Assembly (NCBI RefSeq): GCF_002734215.1
Contig: NZ_NSEB01000006.1
Location: 1 to 64,000 of the forward strand
Direction: 5' to 3'
Origin: Fredinandcohnia onubensis
GTDB taxonomy: Bacteria; Bacillota; Bacilli; Bacillales; Bacillaceae_L
DNA length: 64,000 nucleotides
The translations under genes and the position numbers were made by a program. A model generated the notes under the pieces. That model was not told the DNA's origin, made no database searches, and was given only the letters and a program-made list of their open reading frames with translations. Positions 8,587 through 15,613 of this stretch are shown piece after piece (positions within the stretch are counted from its first letter, which is position 1; each line of letters opens with the position of its first letter).

Positions 8587-8796
8587 TCATATGTATGTAT
8601 CGAAAGTGGAATTACTGTGGGATTCAGATTGTTGGGGAGTTGGGTATTTTTTATGTATTGATGAAGGATATGCTTCACCAGCATCGCGGGCACGTAATGT
8701 TGTGAGATTATGATTACAAATTGGGCAGTTCCATTCACCTTGCTTACTACTGCTAAAGGATGGCCGATAACATCTTGGACAAGTTTTTGTATACAT
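8587..8796 (-). CDS. small zinc-ribbon protein
   Basis: A 69-aa protein begins MYTKTCPRCYRPSF and has two CxxC knuckles (CPRC near residue 6 and CPIC near residue 25), so it should bind one zinc ion. The C-terminal half is polar and probably disordered. The ATG at 8796 follows GGAGAG by 5 bases and lies 14 bp after the DUF5658 gene, suggesting co-transcription. The function is unknown. It is the last gene of the matrix-side minus-strand cluster. Confidence 0.65.
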   Translation of the reverse strand: MYTKTCPRCYRPSFSSSKQGEWNCPICNHNLTTLRARDAGEAYPSSIHKKYPTPQQSESHSNSTFDTYI

Positions 8797-8809
8797 AGGG
8801 ACTCTCCAT

Positions 8810-9106
8810 TTAGAAAATTTGAGTAATCCAATAGCCATGGAGGATAAAAACATATGCGTATAAAGCAGTGGCTACATAGGATAAAGAACGAATAAACTTA
8901 TTCACAGGAATGCGAATGATAAAATAAAGTGAAATTAAACATAAAGAAAGCATTGCTTTTATAAATAAAAATAAGACCGGATGGATTTCGTATATGGTGT
9001 ACATCAACGGATTCGCTTCCGAGATATGGCCGCCTAGGATTCCAAAATGAGTGATAAAAGCATCTAATAAATTTAGGGCTGCTAGAAAAATGAATAAGGG
9101 TTTCAT
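8810..9106 (-). CDS. DUF5658-type membrane protein
   Basis: The 98-aa product consists almost entirely of three to four hydrophobic segments. The first carries the signature ALNLLDAFITHFGIL...ANPLM of DUF5658 integral membrane proteins. The start follows GCGAGG. It lies downstream of the LPXTG gene, with a hairpin and a GTTC/GAAC operator-like sequence in between, so it may have its own SinR-controlled promoter. The function is unknown. Confidence 0.7.
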   Translation of the reverse strand: MKPLFIFLAALNLLDAFITHFGILGGHISEANPLMYTIYEIHPVLFLFIKAMLSLCLISLYFIIRIPVNKFIRSLSYVATALYAYVFILHGYWITQIF

Positions 9107-9140
9107 AGTGGACCTCGCCTGAAATAGTAATAAAACTACC

Positions 9141-9160
9141 GAACGTTCTTTATAATGAAC
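9141..9160. promoter_or_regulatory. candidate SinR operator upstream of DUF5658 gene
   Basis: GAACGTTC (9141-9148) is followed by GTTC-TTTATAAT-GAAC (9145-9160), an inverted repeat with 8-base spacing like those in the tapA/slr-like intergenic region. On the minus strand it overlaps TATAAA, a possible -10 for the gene at 8810. The family consensus (GTTCTYT) is known from B. subtilis SinR. Function here is inferred. Confidence 0.5.
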
Positions 9161-9176
9161 AAAACGTGTACAAAGT

Positions 9177-9213
9177 AGACCTTGATTTTCATCTTTTTAT
9201 CCAATCAAGGTCT
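9177..9213 (-). terminator. hairpin after LPXTG gene
   Basis: A perfect 11-bp stem, AGACCTTGATT with AATCAAGGTCT, lies 2 bases after the stop codon. The following T-tract on the minus strand is poor, so termination may be partial. Confidence 0.5.
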
Positions 9214-9215
9214 TG

Positions 9216-9830
9216 TTAAGGACGTTTTGTATCTAGTTTTTTTCTTTTTACATAAGCGAATAGGATTAAGCCTGCTAAAAGTAAAGCTGCACCGGTTGCC
9301 AAAAGGTTGAACATTTCAGATCCAGTTGTTGGGAGTTTGTTGTCTACTGGTAGGACGCCACCTAAAGTACCTTCTACGTAGAATTCAAATTCGAATTCAC
9401 TTGATAAGCCTTGATACTCATTACCTAATTCGTACGGCATCTCAATGACAAAAATTAACCTATCTTGACCAGAACTTTCTATGTATCTGGGTTTTAGTTT
9501 TGTGAAATCACTTAATTTTCCAGCGAAAATTTCTTCATTTTCATTTGATATTTTTAACACAAGTGCTTCGTATAGTTTTTTGGAACCTGATTTGAAATTT
9601 GATTTTGAAAGATAATTAAAATCTTCAGATCCTTTATTGAAAATTAGTATTTCTCTACTTGCGATGTCACCTGGAACCATTTCAGTAACACTAAATACCA
9701 CGTTTCTACGCGAGGTTTCAATATTTATTACTTCCTGATGATTTGAATCAGCAAATACTTGAATAGTAATGAAAAACAAATAAAAATAAACGATTACTCC
9801 AAATGTGAGTATATTTGTAAATAGTTTCAT
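9216..9830 (-). CDS. LPXTG cell-wall protein with TasA/camelysin-like domain
   Basis: The 204-aa product has a signal peptide (hydrophobic residues about 5-27, ending VFA), a beta-rich domain, the sortase motif LPTTG near residue 167, a membrane span and the tail KRKK. The domain pattern (EMVPGDIASREILIFNKG, EIFAGKLSDF, IFVIEMPYELGNEYQG, FEFEFYVEG) resembles the beta-sandwich of TasA/CalY/CotN proteins. The ATG at 9830 follows AGGTGAGGG. It lies directly downstream of tasA. By inference it could anchor or nucleate TasA fibres at the wall. No sortase gene is present in the window. Confidence 0.75.
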   Translation of the reverse strand: MKLFTNILTFGVIVYFYLFFITIQVFADSNHQEVINIETSRRNVVFSVTEMVPGDIASREILIFNKGSEDFNYLSKSNFKSGSKKLYEALVLKISNENEEIFAGKLSDFTKLKPRYIESSGQDRLIFVIEMPYELGNEYQGLSSEFEFEFYVEGTLGGVLPVDNKLPTTGSEMFNLLATGAALLLAGLILFAYVKRKKLDTKRP

Positions 9831-9885
9831 AGTAGCCCTCACCTAATTTATTATAAAAAACACAATCATTTCAACTCAGTAATTA

Positions 9886-9909
9886 GAAAGGTGGTATAAA
9901 CCACCTTTC
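9886..9909 (-). terminator. hairpin between tasA and LPXTG gene
   Basis: A perfect 10-bp stem, GAAAGGTGGT with ACCACCTTTC, has a 4-base loop. The T-tract is weak, so it may attenuate read-through into the LPXTG gene or protect the 3' end of the tasA message. Confidence 0.55.
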
Positions 9910-9935
9910 ACTAACATTTTGAGATAAATTAATTA

Positions 9936-10667
9936 TTAATCATTAGCTCCAGAATCAGCAGGTACTCCATTGACTCTTTCTACACCATCTCTTTGAATAG
10001 CTTCAAACACAAACTCAATATCTGCACCTTCACCTTGGTATTTGTTTTGATGTTGTTCACCATCAGCATCCTTGAGGTCTTTGTTAACAAATTCAATAGT
10101 TAGATAAACTTTGTCAAAATCTTTACCATCCTCATCTGTGTTTCCATTAGGCAAACCTGTTCCTCGAGTAATATCATAAGAACCATCAGCTTGATCCTCT
10201 AAATCTGCTAAAGAGATAAATGTTCTTCCTTTATCATCAACACCAGTTCCTGTTATTCCCTCTAATAAATCTCTACCTCTTGATCCATCAGGAAACCCAT
10301 CTGAAGAGAATAATGTTACTTCAAATTGAGAAAGGAAATCTCTTTTACTATTACCTGCCCCTTTACCATCTTTTGTTGTTTTATCTACCCAATTCGATGA
10401 ATTGATATCTAATAAAACCTGTTTTATATCCACATTACCGTTATTTGCAACTTTAAAACTTCTAGTTATTGTATCACCAGGCACTAGCTTTTCAAGACTA
10501 ATTAGTTCTGAGTCTGGGTTAATACCTAAGTCTAGTACACCTGCAGTTATATTGTTTCCTCCCATTTTCTCAACATCATTAAATGCTGCCCAAGTTCCCC
10601 CTCCAACTAATGATAAACCTAATGCTGCTGAAGCTACTCCTAAACCTAATTTCTTCTTAATTCCCAT
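9936..10667 (-). CDS. tasA: Biofilm matrix fibre protein TasA
   Basis: This is the major protein fibre of the biofilm matrix, secreted after cleavage by SipW. The N-terminus MGIKKKLGLGVASAALGLSL is close to B. subtilis TasA, followed by the SipW-type site GGGTWAAFND. The mature domain keeps LVPGDTITRSFKV.NNG, FLSQFEVTLFS and QNKYQGEGADIEFVFEA. At 243 aa it is slightly shorter than the B. subtilis protein (261 aa). The ribosome site AAGGAGGAAGAAAA is strong. It is the third gene of tapA-sipW-tasA. Confidence 0.95.
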   Translation of the reverse strand: MGIKKKLGLGVASAALGLSLVGGGTWAAFNDVEKMGGNNITAGVLDLGINPDSELISLEKLVPGDTITRSFKVANNGNVDIKQVLLDINSSNWVDKTTKDGKGAGNSKRDFLSQFEVTLFSSDGFPDGSRGRDLLEGITGTGVDDKGRTFISLADLEDQADGSYDITRGTGLPNGNTDEDGKDFDKVYLTIEFVNKDLKDADGEQHQNKYQGEGADIEFVFEAIQRDGVERVNGVPADSGAND

Positions 10668-10758
10668 TTTTCTTCCTCCTTGGTTTCTCCCCCGTTTTGG
10701 GGTATGTAATTTTTTTATATTGAACCTTATGTTTTCATAAGGAGTTCAACCGGTAATT

Positions 10759-11334
10759 TCAAGCGGGTCGTCCATTATCTTGCGGTTTGCTATTCTTCTC
10801 AATTTCTTTAATAGCTTGATAGATTGAGAGTCCGGAATATCCGAGTAATAAGATACCTGGAATGATTAGTAAAATCGCTGTTCCTTTTCCTGATTGAGCA
10901 AAGTTAATAAGATAACCAACATAAGGTATTGTAAATCCTGTATATTCTGCTACTACATTCTCGGCTAAAACGGGCTGAATATCCATATCTTCATTGTTGT
11001 CGCCCTTTGTTCTATATGTGGTATAACCGTTATTCTCAATTACTTCCATTACTCTGTGAGTTACCAGACTTTTATCTTCTTGTATAAAAGTTATTACGTC
11101 ATTTTTTTCTAAGCCTGTTTTGTCTTCGACTGGCTTAACTGAAATAATTGACCCTGTTTTGAATGTCGGCTCCATAGAACCAGAGAGAACTGTTTTTAGT
11201 TGATATCCAAATATCTGAGGCTCTCCTCCAGAAGCTTTGGAGGAGATTACTACAAAAACCATTACTAATAAGAGTAGAAAAAGTATCACTGATATAGCGT
11301 TACTAGTAATCTTCAATATTTTTTTCGTCATCAT
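10759..11334 (-). CDS. sipW: ER-type signal peptidase I SipW
   Basis: This membrane signal peptidase processes TapA and TasA. The 191-aa product has an N-terminal membrane segment (about residues 11-32), the catalytic serine in LSGSMEP, and the histidine of VTHRV where bacterial P-type enzymes have lysine; this Ser/His pair is the mark of the ER/archaeal type. A second hydrophobic segment lies near residues 150-172. It sits between tapA and tasA, as in B. subtilis. Confidence 0.95.
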   Translation of the reverse strand: MMTKKILKITSNAISVILFLLLLVMVFVVISSKASGGEPQIFGYQLKTVLSGSMEPTFKTGSIISVKPVEDKTGLEKNDVITFIQEDKSLVTHRVMEVIENNGYTTYRTKGDNNEDMDIQPVLAENVVAEYTGFTIPYVGYLINFAQSGKGTAILLIIPGILLLGYSGLSIYQAIKEIEKNSKPQDNGRPA

Positions 11335-11353
11335 TTTTACACCACCAATATAT

Positions 11354-12499
11354 TTATTCGATTATAAACGGCCCAATAGTAATTCCTACAGACTCATTAC
11401 CCATTTTATCTACAGTTGTAATTTTTAAAGTAACCGGATTCTGAGTTCCAACATCCAAATTTTTTATTTCCTCATTTGTTATATTATCTTTAATTGGTTT
11501 TTCTTGACCTACTATATAGATTCTCACATAGCTGAAATCCTCGGTTGGGTTTTTCCAAGATAAATTTAAGTTAGAGCTTTTTCCACTTCGACTCACCTTT
11601 TGAATTAAGACCTCATTAGGAGGTATATTGTCGATTGCAATTGTTGTAACTTCAATTGTTATACCTGCGGATTCATTTTCAGTCTCATCAATAGTAGTAA
11701 TCTTGTAGGAATATATCTTATTTGGTTCTAAGTTCGTATCTTCATAAATTTCACTTGTAATATTACTTTCGATTAAATTTCCATCACGATAGACGTTAAC
11801 ATGTTTAAAATCTAAATCAGCTGGATTATTCCAAGATAAAGTAATAGAATCGCTAGTAGGAGTTCCATTTAAACTTATTATTTCTGCAGGAGCAACTTCA
11901 TCAGTAGGTTGAGGTATAGTGTCCCCTTCACCATCTTCTTGGTCTACACAATCTGTTACATGTATTGTTCCGCTCCAAGGACCTTTATCGTCTCCATTAT
12001 TTCCATTTGCATGACCAACTTCATGATAAGCTTTAAATTTATAAAATCCATTTTTTTCTGGTTGGTAATGGATTTCATAAACCTCTCCTTTATCTGGAAT
12101 TGGAAATGTACCTTTTTTTACGATTTCACCATTTTTAACATTATCCTCTGTTTCACTCCAGTAAATTTCATATCTTGTAAGTTCATGATCAACACTTTCA
12201 CCAGTATTTTTAAAGCTAGCAAAAATGCCATTTTCCGGAGAACAACTACCACCTTGACTAACCTCTTTTAAAGAACTATTTCCCCAATCGTTATCAGACG
12301 GTGGATACTCTGGTTCCTTATCTTCCCATTCTGCTTTAATACCAAACGAATATGTTTCAACATCATTAAAATAAGCCCCAGTATCTGTTGTAAGGTATGA
12401 AACCATTGCAAAAGACAAATACCATATCGCAGCGATCTGAGCTAACAGAGCTAATGTTCTTCCCCGCTTCCCAAACTTTCTCAATCTTGAGTGCCTCAC
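11354..12499 (-). CDS. tapA: TapA-like fibre anchoring protein with two FN3-like modules
   Basis: The N-terminal part matches TapA, the minor component that anchors and promotes TasA fibres. It has a membrane signal (LALLAQIAAIWYLSFAMVSYL), the SipW-type site TGAYFNDVETYSFGI, and a cysteine-containing domain (GSCSPENGIFASFKNTGE, GFYKFKAY). After a linker come two beta-sandwich repeats resembling fibronectin III (ITLSWNNP...YSYKITTIDETENES and LNLSWKNP...KITTVDKMGNES). The B. subtilis protein is 253 aa with an acidic tail instead. The GTG at 12499 was chosen because GGAGG stands 8 bases before it and the leader length then fits the family; an ATG at 12592 or 12586 is the alternative. Confidence 0.88.
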   Translation of the reverse strand: MRHSRLRKFGKRGRTLALLAQIAAIWYLSFAMVSYLTTDTGAYFNDVETYSFGIKAEWEDKEPEYPPSDNDWGNSSLKEVSQGGSCSPENGIFASFKNTGESVDHELTRYEIYWSETEDNVKNGEIVKKGTFPIPDKGEVYEIHYQPEKNGFYKFKAYHEVGHANGNNGDDKGPWSGTIHVTDCVDQEDGEGDTIPQPTDEVAPAEIISLNGTPTSDSITLSWNNPADLDFKHVNVYRDGNLIESNITSEIYEDTNLEPNKIYSYKITTIDETENESAGITIEVTTIAIDNIPPNEVLIQKVSRSGKSSNLNLSWKNPTEDFSYVRIYIVGQEKPIKDNITNEEIKNLDVGTQNPVTLKITTVDKMGNESVGITIGPFIIE

Positions 12500-12654
12500 T
12501 GTTCCACCCTCCTCATTCGTTCTTTTCAGTGAACGCATTACTTTATGTATTTTATTAAGAACGAAGTTGGAATATTTGTTTTTCATATTCATCAACTTCC
12601 TTTTGGTTTATGTATTTCGTTCGTTTTTGTTCTTATTACCGAACCGATAGTCTG

Positions 12655-12684
12655 AGTATAATCCATTAGCACTAATTTTGAAAA
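12655..12684 (-). promoter_or_regulatory. candidate tapA promoter
   Basis: On the minus strand, -35 TTTTCA (12679-12684) and -10 TATACT (12655-12660) are 18 bases apart. GTTC/GAAC operator-like pairs lie just downstream (12629-12644), where a bound SinR-type repressor could block transcription. Confidence 0.5.
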
Positions 12685-12794
12685 ATCTCAAAATAAGCCA
12701 TATTTTCTCAATAAAGAACGTTTACCGTTCGTTTTCTCGAAATACCTCCTTTTTCCTTACTATCTTGTAATTTTATAAAGAACAAAATGTTTCT

Positions 12795-12800
12795 TATAAT
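12795..12800 (+). promoter_or_regulatory. -10 of slrR-like promoter
   Basis: A perfect TATAAT lies 39 bases before the slrR-like ATG, embedded in an operator-like GTTT-N8-GAAC. The -35 region (TTTATA, 17 bases upstream) is poor. Confidence 0.5.
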
Positions 12801-12839
12801 GAACATACAGAAAGATTCTTTTAATTAAGGAGAAAGAAG

Positions 12840-13214
12840 ATGATAGGATCTAGGATTAAAGATTTGCGAAAGCAAAGGAAGCTTTCAATTACAGAGCTAG
12901 CTAGGCGTGCAGGTGTTTCAAAATCGTATTTAAGCTATATTGAACGAGATGTACAGAAGAATCCTTCTCTACAATTCTTATCAAAGATTGCAACTACACT
13001 AGATACAAGTATTGAATATTTGTTAGGGGAAGACCAGGACAATCATTATGAACTTGACGGGGAATGGACGAAACTTTTACAACAAGCAATTGACGATGGG
13101 TTAAGTAAAGAGGACTTTCGAGAATTTCAACAGTTCATCCAGTTTCGCAACTGGCAGAATGGGCAAGAAGAGTTGAATGTTATTTCAACGAATCATAATG
13201 GGGGGAAGAAATGA
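12840..13214 (+). CDS. second SinR-family repressor (SlrR-like)
   Basis: The 124-aa product is a paralogue of the SinR at 8039. It has an N-terminal helix-turn-helix (SITELARRAGVSKSYLSYIE, residues about 16-35) and a C-terminal hook (LDGEWTKLLQQAIDDGLSKE followed by DFREFQQF). It begins MIGSRIKDLRKQ with AAGGAG 6 bases upstream. It is divergent from tapA and its stop overlaps the start of a second SinI-like gene (ATGA). The likely role is a SinR/SlrR-type regulator of the same matrix operon, or autorepression. It may be the functional counterpart of SlrR, but orthology is not proven. Confidence 0.85.
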   Translation: MIGSRIKDLRKQRKLSITELARRAGVSKSYLSYIERDVQKNPSLQFLSKIATTLDTSIEYLLGEDQDNHYELDGEWTKLLQQAIDDGLSKEDFREFQQFIQFRNWQNGQEELNVISTNHNGGKK

Positions 13215-13339
13215 TACTTACTTCAGTTCAGGAAACACTAGACCAGGAATGGGTCAAGTTATTGGTAGAAGCTAAAAACCTTGGAGTTACAATTGAAGAA
13301 GTAGAGGCATTTTTCCATACAAGACAAACCATTAGTTGA
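13211..13339 (+). CDS. second SinI-type antirepressor (42 aa)
   Basis: The 42-residue product contains LDQEWVKLLVEAKNLGVTIE followed by EVEAFF, a clear SinI domain. It overlaps the upstream repressor gene by 4 bases (ATGA) and so is translationally coupled to it, the reverse of the usual sinI-sinR order. GGGGGAAG supplies the ribosome site. By family it should bind the neighbouring repressor, SinR, or both. B. subtilis SlrA is the nearest known analogue in role. Confidence 0.85.
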   Translation: MILTSVQETLDQEWVKLLVEAKNLGVTIEEVEAFFHTRQTIS

Positions 13340-13340
13340 G

Positions 13341-13366
13341 AAAAAGCGACTCCCAGGTCGCTTTTT
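13341..13366. terminator. bidirectional terminator
   Basis: A perfect 10-bp stem, AAAAAGCGAC with GTCGCTTTTT, stands between the convergent sinI-like gene and the lipoprotein gene and provides U-tracts on both strands. Confidence 0.85.
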
Positions 13367-13370
13367 CCAT

Positions 13371-13979
13371 TTAATCCGTCTTCTCAACAGCTGATAACAC
13401 CAAACCTCTTTCATTTTCTTGGGCTTTATATGTGATGTTGTTTAGTGTTGCAGTTCCGTTGATTTTTTTATCTTTGTCGCGAAGGAGCCCCAATTTATAT
13501 GTGACTTTTCCGATGTCCTCTTCTTTTACAGCCTCTTCTGTGTTTGTTACGGCAACCAGTAAGAAGAATGCAGCAATTGTGTCCTCATATTTATCTAACG
13601 TAGTGCTGAGGTTGTCTGATTCTATGTCTTTTTTCACGATTGATAAACGAACGACTTCATTAGTTGTTTCATTTACGATTCCTTCAAGAATCATTCCGTT
13701 GTTGACATCGTGTTTAAATTCGCCATTTCTTACATTCAATTGTTCAATTTTGTCGGAATCCTTCATTTCTGTTTGGGCTTCATTCCAATTTTTAACGAGG
13801 TCTTCGGTTGTAAAGCCCAAAGAGCCCAGATTCATGATTTGTTCGTCAGCTTGTTGAATTTTGGTTGCTTTTGGATCTTCTTTTTTCTCTTGTTCTTTCG
13901 CCTTGTCGTCACCTTTACAACTAACAAGTAATAATGAACTAAGTAGCAAAATCGCAAAAATAAAAATTCGTTTCCGCAT
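13371..13979 (-). CDS. putative lipoprotein
   Basis: The 202-aa product starts with a lipoprotein signal, MRKRIFIFAILLLSSLLLVS, and the lipobox cysteine at about residue 21, followed by a lysine- and glutamate-rich linker. The mature part is hydrophilic with no recognised motif. It is probably anchored on the outer face of the membrane. It lies next to a second unrelated lipoprotein gene on the same strand. I do not recognise the family. Confidence 0.75.
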   Translation of the reverse strand: MRKRIFIFAILLLSSLLLVSCKGDDKAKEQEKKEDPKATKIQQADEQIMNLGSLGFTTEDLVKNWNEAQTEMKDSDKIEQLNVRNGEFKHDVNNGMILEGIVNETTNEVVRLSIVKKDIESDNLSTTLDKYEDTIAAFFLLVAVTNTEEAVKEEDIGKVTYKLGLLRDKDKKINGTATLNNITYKAQENERGLVLSAVEKTD

Positions 13980-14057
13980 GATTTTCCTCCTACCTGCTAA
14001 CTTTTCACATAAAGTTAATATGCGCGTAGAAGTACCAAATCATGCAGAACCGTCACA

Positions 14058-14085
14058 CAAAAAAAGCGATCTGCTATAGATGGCT
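14058..14085 (-). terminator. terminator after lipoprotein gene
   Basis: AGCCATCT pairs with AGATCGCT on the minus strand (one mismatch), followed by seven T residues. It lies 3 bases after the stop of the gene at 14088. Confidence 0.65.
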
Positions 14086-14087
14086 TT

Positions 14088-14708
14088 TTATTCGTAATCC
14101 TCTGTTTTGCTAATCATTACCCTTACAATATACACTTCATCATTTTCTTTTACTGTGTCTTCAATAACATCTTCATCCAAGCCAACTTGTATACCGTTTG
14201 ATCCATCCTTAACTATTAACGCAAGTACTTGTGGCTTTTCTGCTTCAATATTTATTTTATCAACGATCTGAGTTTGAGCGGTGCCAATCGAGGTATCAAC
14301 TTCCAGAACTGGGGACTGCATCGTGGAAGAACCTGTGCCGTCTGTCATCGATAATGTCCACCGTGCATATGTAGTGTTGTCCTTCAAGTTAAAATTCATT
14401 TTGGCAGCGGCCAATGTCATATCTTCGTTTGTTGCTGTCGCCCCACGTGCAATATCCTCTTGTTTTTCTCCATTTTTATATTGCTCAACCCAAACATGAA
14501 TCATCTTTATATCTTCATTTTTTATTTTAAGGTCGTACATTAAAAGTGTATCGAACCCGAGTGAACTAATTATTTGTGTATTTCTTTCATTTTGTTTGAC
14601 CGGAGTCAGCACACCATCTGCTTTCTTTGCAGTATTGCTTTCATTACTACAGCCAATCAGAGCAAGTAAAATAAGAAATCCAATCGTTATTTTAAGTAGC
14701 CTGCCCAT
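14088..14708 (-). CDS. putative lipoprotein
   Basis: The 206-aa product begins MGRLLKITIGFLILLALIGC, where the cysteine at residue 20 is the lipobox residue. The mature domain has no motif I recognise. The ATG at 14708 follows GGGGGAG, and the GTG two codons upstream is less well placed. It is separated from the downstream lipoprotein gene by a terminator, so the two are probably separate units. The function is unknown. Confidence 0.75.
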   Translation of the reverse strand: MGRLLKITIGFLILLALIGCSNESNTAKKADGVLTPVKQNERNTQIISSLGFDTLLMYDLKIKNEDIKMIHVWVEQYKNGEKQEDIARGATATNEDMTLAAAKMNFNLKDNTTYARWTLSMTDGTGSSTMQSPVLEVDTSIGTAQTQIVDKINIEAEKPQVLALIVKDGSNGIQVGLDEDVIEDTVKENDEVYIVRVMISKTEDYE

Positions 14709-14807
14709 TAGCACTCCCCCTTTTTTCTCATAATACCATACCTTTCCATTAAGCTGTATAAATTTTCCTACCGCAGGGAAATCTAAAGTAAAAGTGAGGT
14801 GCTGTGT

Positions 14808-15152
14808 GTGTTGCGCAAGATTTTGATTGGATGTTGCTTCTGTTTGTTATTAACCCCGACTGTTTTTATCGACAATGACTCTGCAGCTATTTCTGCTGAG
14901 CAAAAAAAGCCAGTCCCAGAGTATGCAAAATGGGGAAAGCTTGCGATGGAGGAGACACAGAAACGTTATCCCTCCGCTCAAATTGTTGATTACTTACACG
15001 TTGGAAGACATAAGAAGAATGTGATGTATGTTGAACGTTTTAAGCTTTGGCTGAAAGAGGATAATCGTGAATTCGGTGTTATTGTGAATATTACGTTTGA
15101 ACCAGAGACTGAACGAGTTAAAAATATTACCGTTGTGGAAACAGACCGATAG
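14808..15152 (+). CDS. yqzG: secreted DUF3889-type protein YqzG
   Basis: The product of about 114 aa has an N-terminal signal sequence (ILIGCCFCLLLTPTVF) and a mature domain with KWGKLAMEETQKRYPSAQIVDYLHVGR, which fits the YqzG/DUF3889 family found next to tapA in B. subtilis. GAGGTG precedes a GTG at 14808 and a TTG at 14811, and either may be the start. The role is unknown, and the location beside the matrix genes is the only hint. Confidence 0.7.
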   Translation: MLRKILIGCCFCLLLTPTVFIDNDSAAISAEQKKPVPEYAKWGKLAMEETQKRYPSAQIVDYLHVGRHKKNVMYVERFKLWLKEDNREFGVIVNITFEPETERVKNITVVETDR

Positions 15153-15213
15153 TGCATTTACATATAATCCATCTATTATGTAAAAAATATGGGGTAAAGG
15201 AGGTGTGAAGGAT

Positions 15214-15570
15214 ATGACTAACTTTATTATGAAATTAATCTTGTTACCTTTAATAGTAGCCATTTGTTCTGGCATTTTTGATAGTGTTGATTTAGTTGCA
15301 TGGTATCAGCCAATCGGGATTGGCGTACTGTTAGCCATTCTTGGTTATTTAATGGAGAAAGCGATGCTTAGAAGAGATACAACGGTGATGACAGATATTG
15401 CCGATTTTGTTACTGCAGCCCTGGTAGTATATTTTCTTTCCTTGTTTTACGATGGTGCTAGGGTTACCCTTTGGGGCGCAATCCTAACAGCCCTTGTTAT
15501 TACATTAGTTGAGATACCTATCCACCGCTGGTTAGTTAGGTCAGGTAGAACCGAAAAATCTACAGCATGA
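15214..15570 (+). CDS. DUF2512 (YndM-like) membrane protein
   Basis: The 118-aa product has four hydrophobic segments (about residues 5-24, 28-48, 61-80 and 88-108) and ends with a short polar tail. It looks like a member of the DUF2512/YndM family of small Bacillus membrane proteins. The ATG at 15214 is preceded by the near-perfect ribosome site AAAGGAGGTG. The function is unknown. Confidence 0.75.
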   Translation: MTNFIMKLILLPLIVAICSGIFDSVDLVAWYQPIGIGVLLAILGYLMEKAMLRRDTTVMTDIADFVTAALVVYFLSLFYDGARVTLWGAILTALVITLVEIPIHRWLVRSGRTEKSTA

Positions 15571-15578
15571 TTATTACA

Positions 15579-15609
15579 AAAAGAGGTGCCGAAATAAGGC
15601 ACCTCTTTT
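15579..15609. terminator. bidirectional terminator
   Basis: The perfect 10-bp stem AAGAGGTGCC/GGCACCTCTT between the convergent DUF2512 and moaA genes has A- and T-tracts on both sides. Confidence 0.85.
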
Positions 15610-15613
15610 CCAT

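Larger units (their letters stand above)
12618..12804. promoter_or_regulatory. cluster of SinR-type operator sites
   Basis: The divergent region between tapA and the slrR-like gene contains GTTC at 12619, GTTC-N8-GAAC at 12629-12644, GAAC-N7-GTTC at 12716-12730, AAAGAAC at 12777-12783 and GTTT-N8-GAAC at 12789-12804. These match the GTTCTYT element recognised by SinR in B. subtilis. The last overlaps the -10 of the slrR-like gene, and the second follows the tapA -10. Binding is inferred. Confidence 0.6.

Noticed and set aside
12500-12595. Longer N-terminus of TapA from the ATG at 12592
   Set aside because: Possible, but the GTG at 12499 has a far better ribosome site and the resulting leader length fits the family. 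Kept as an alternative only.
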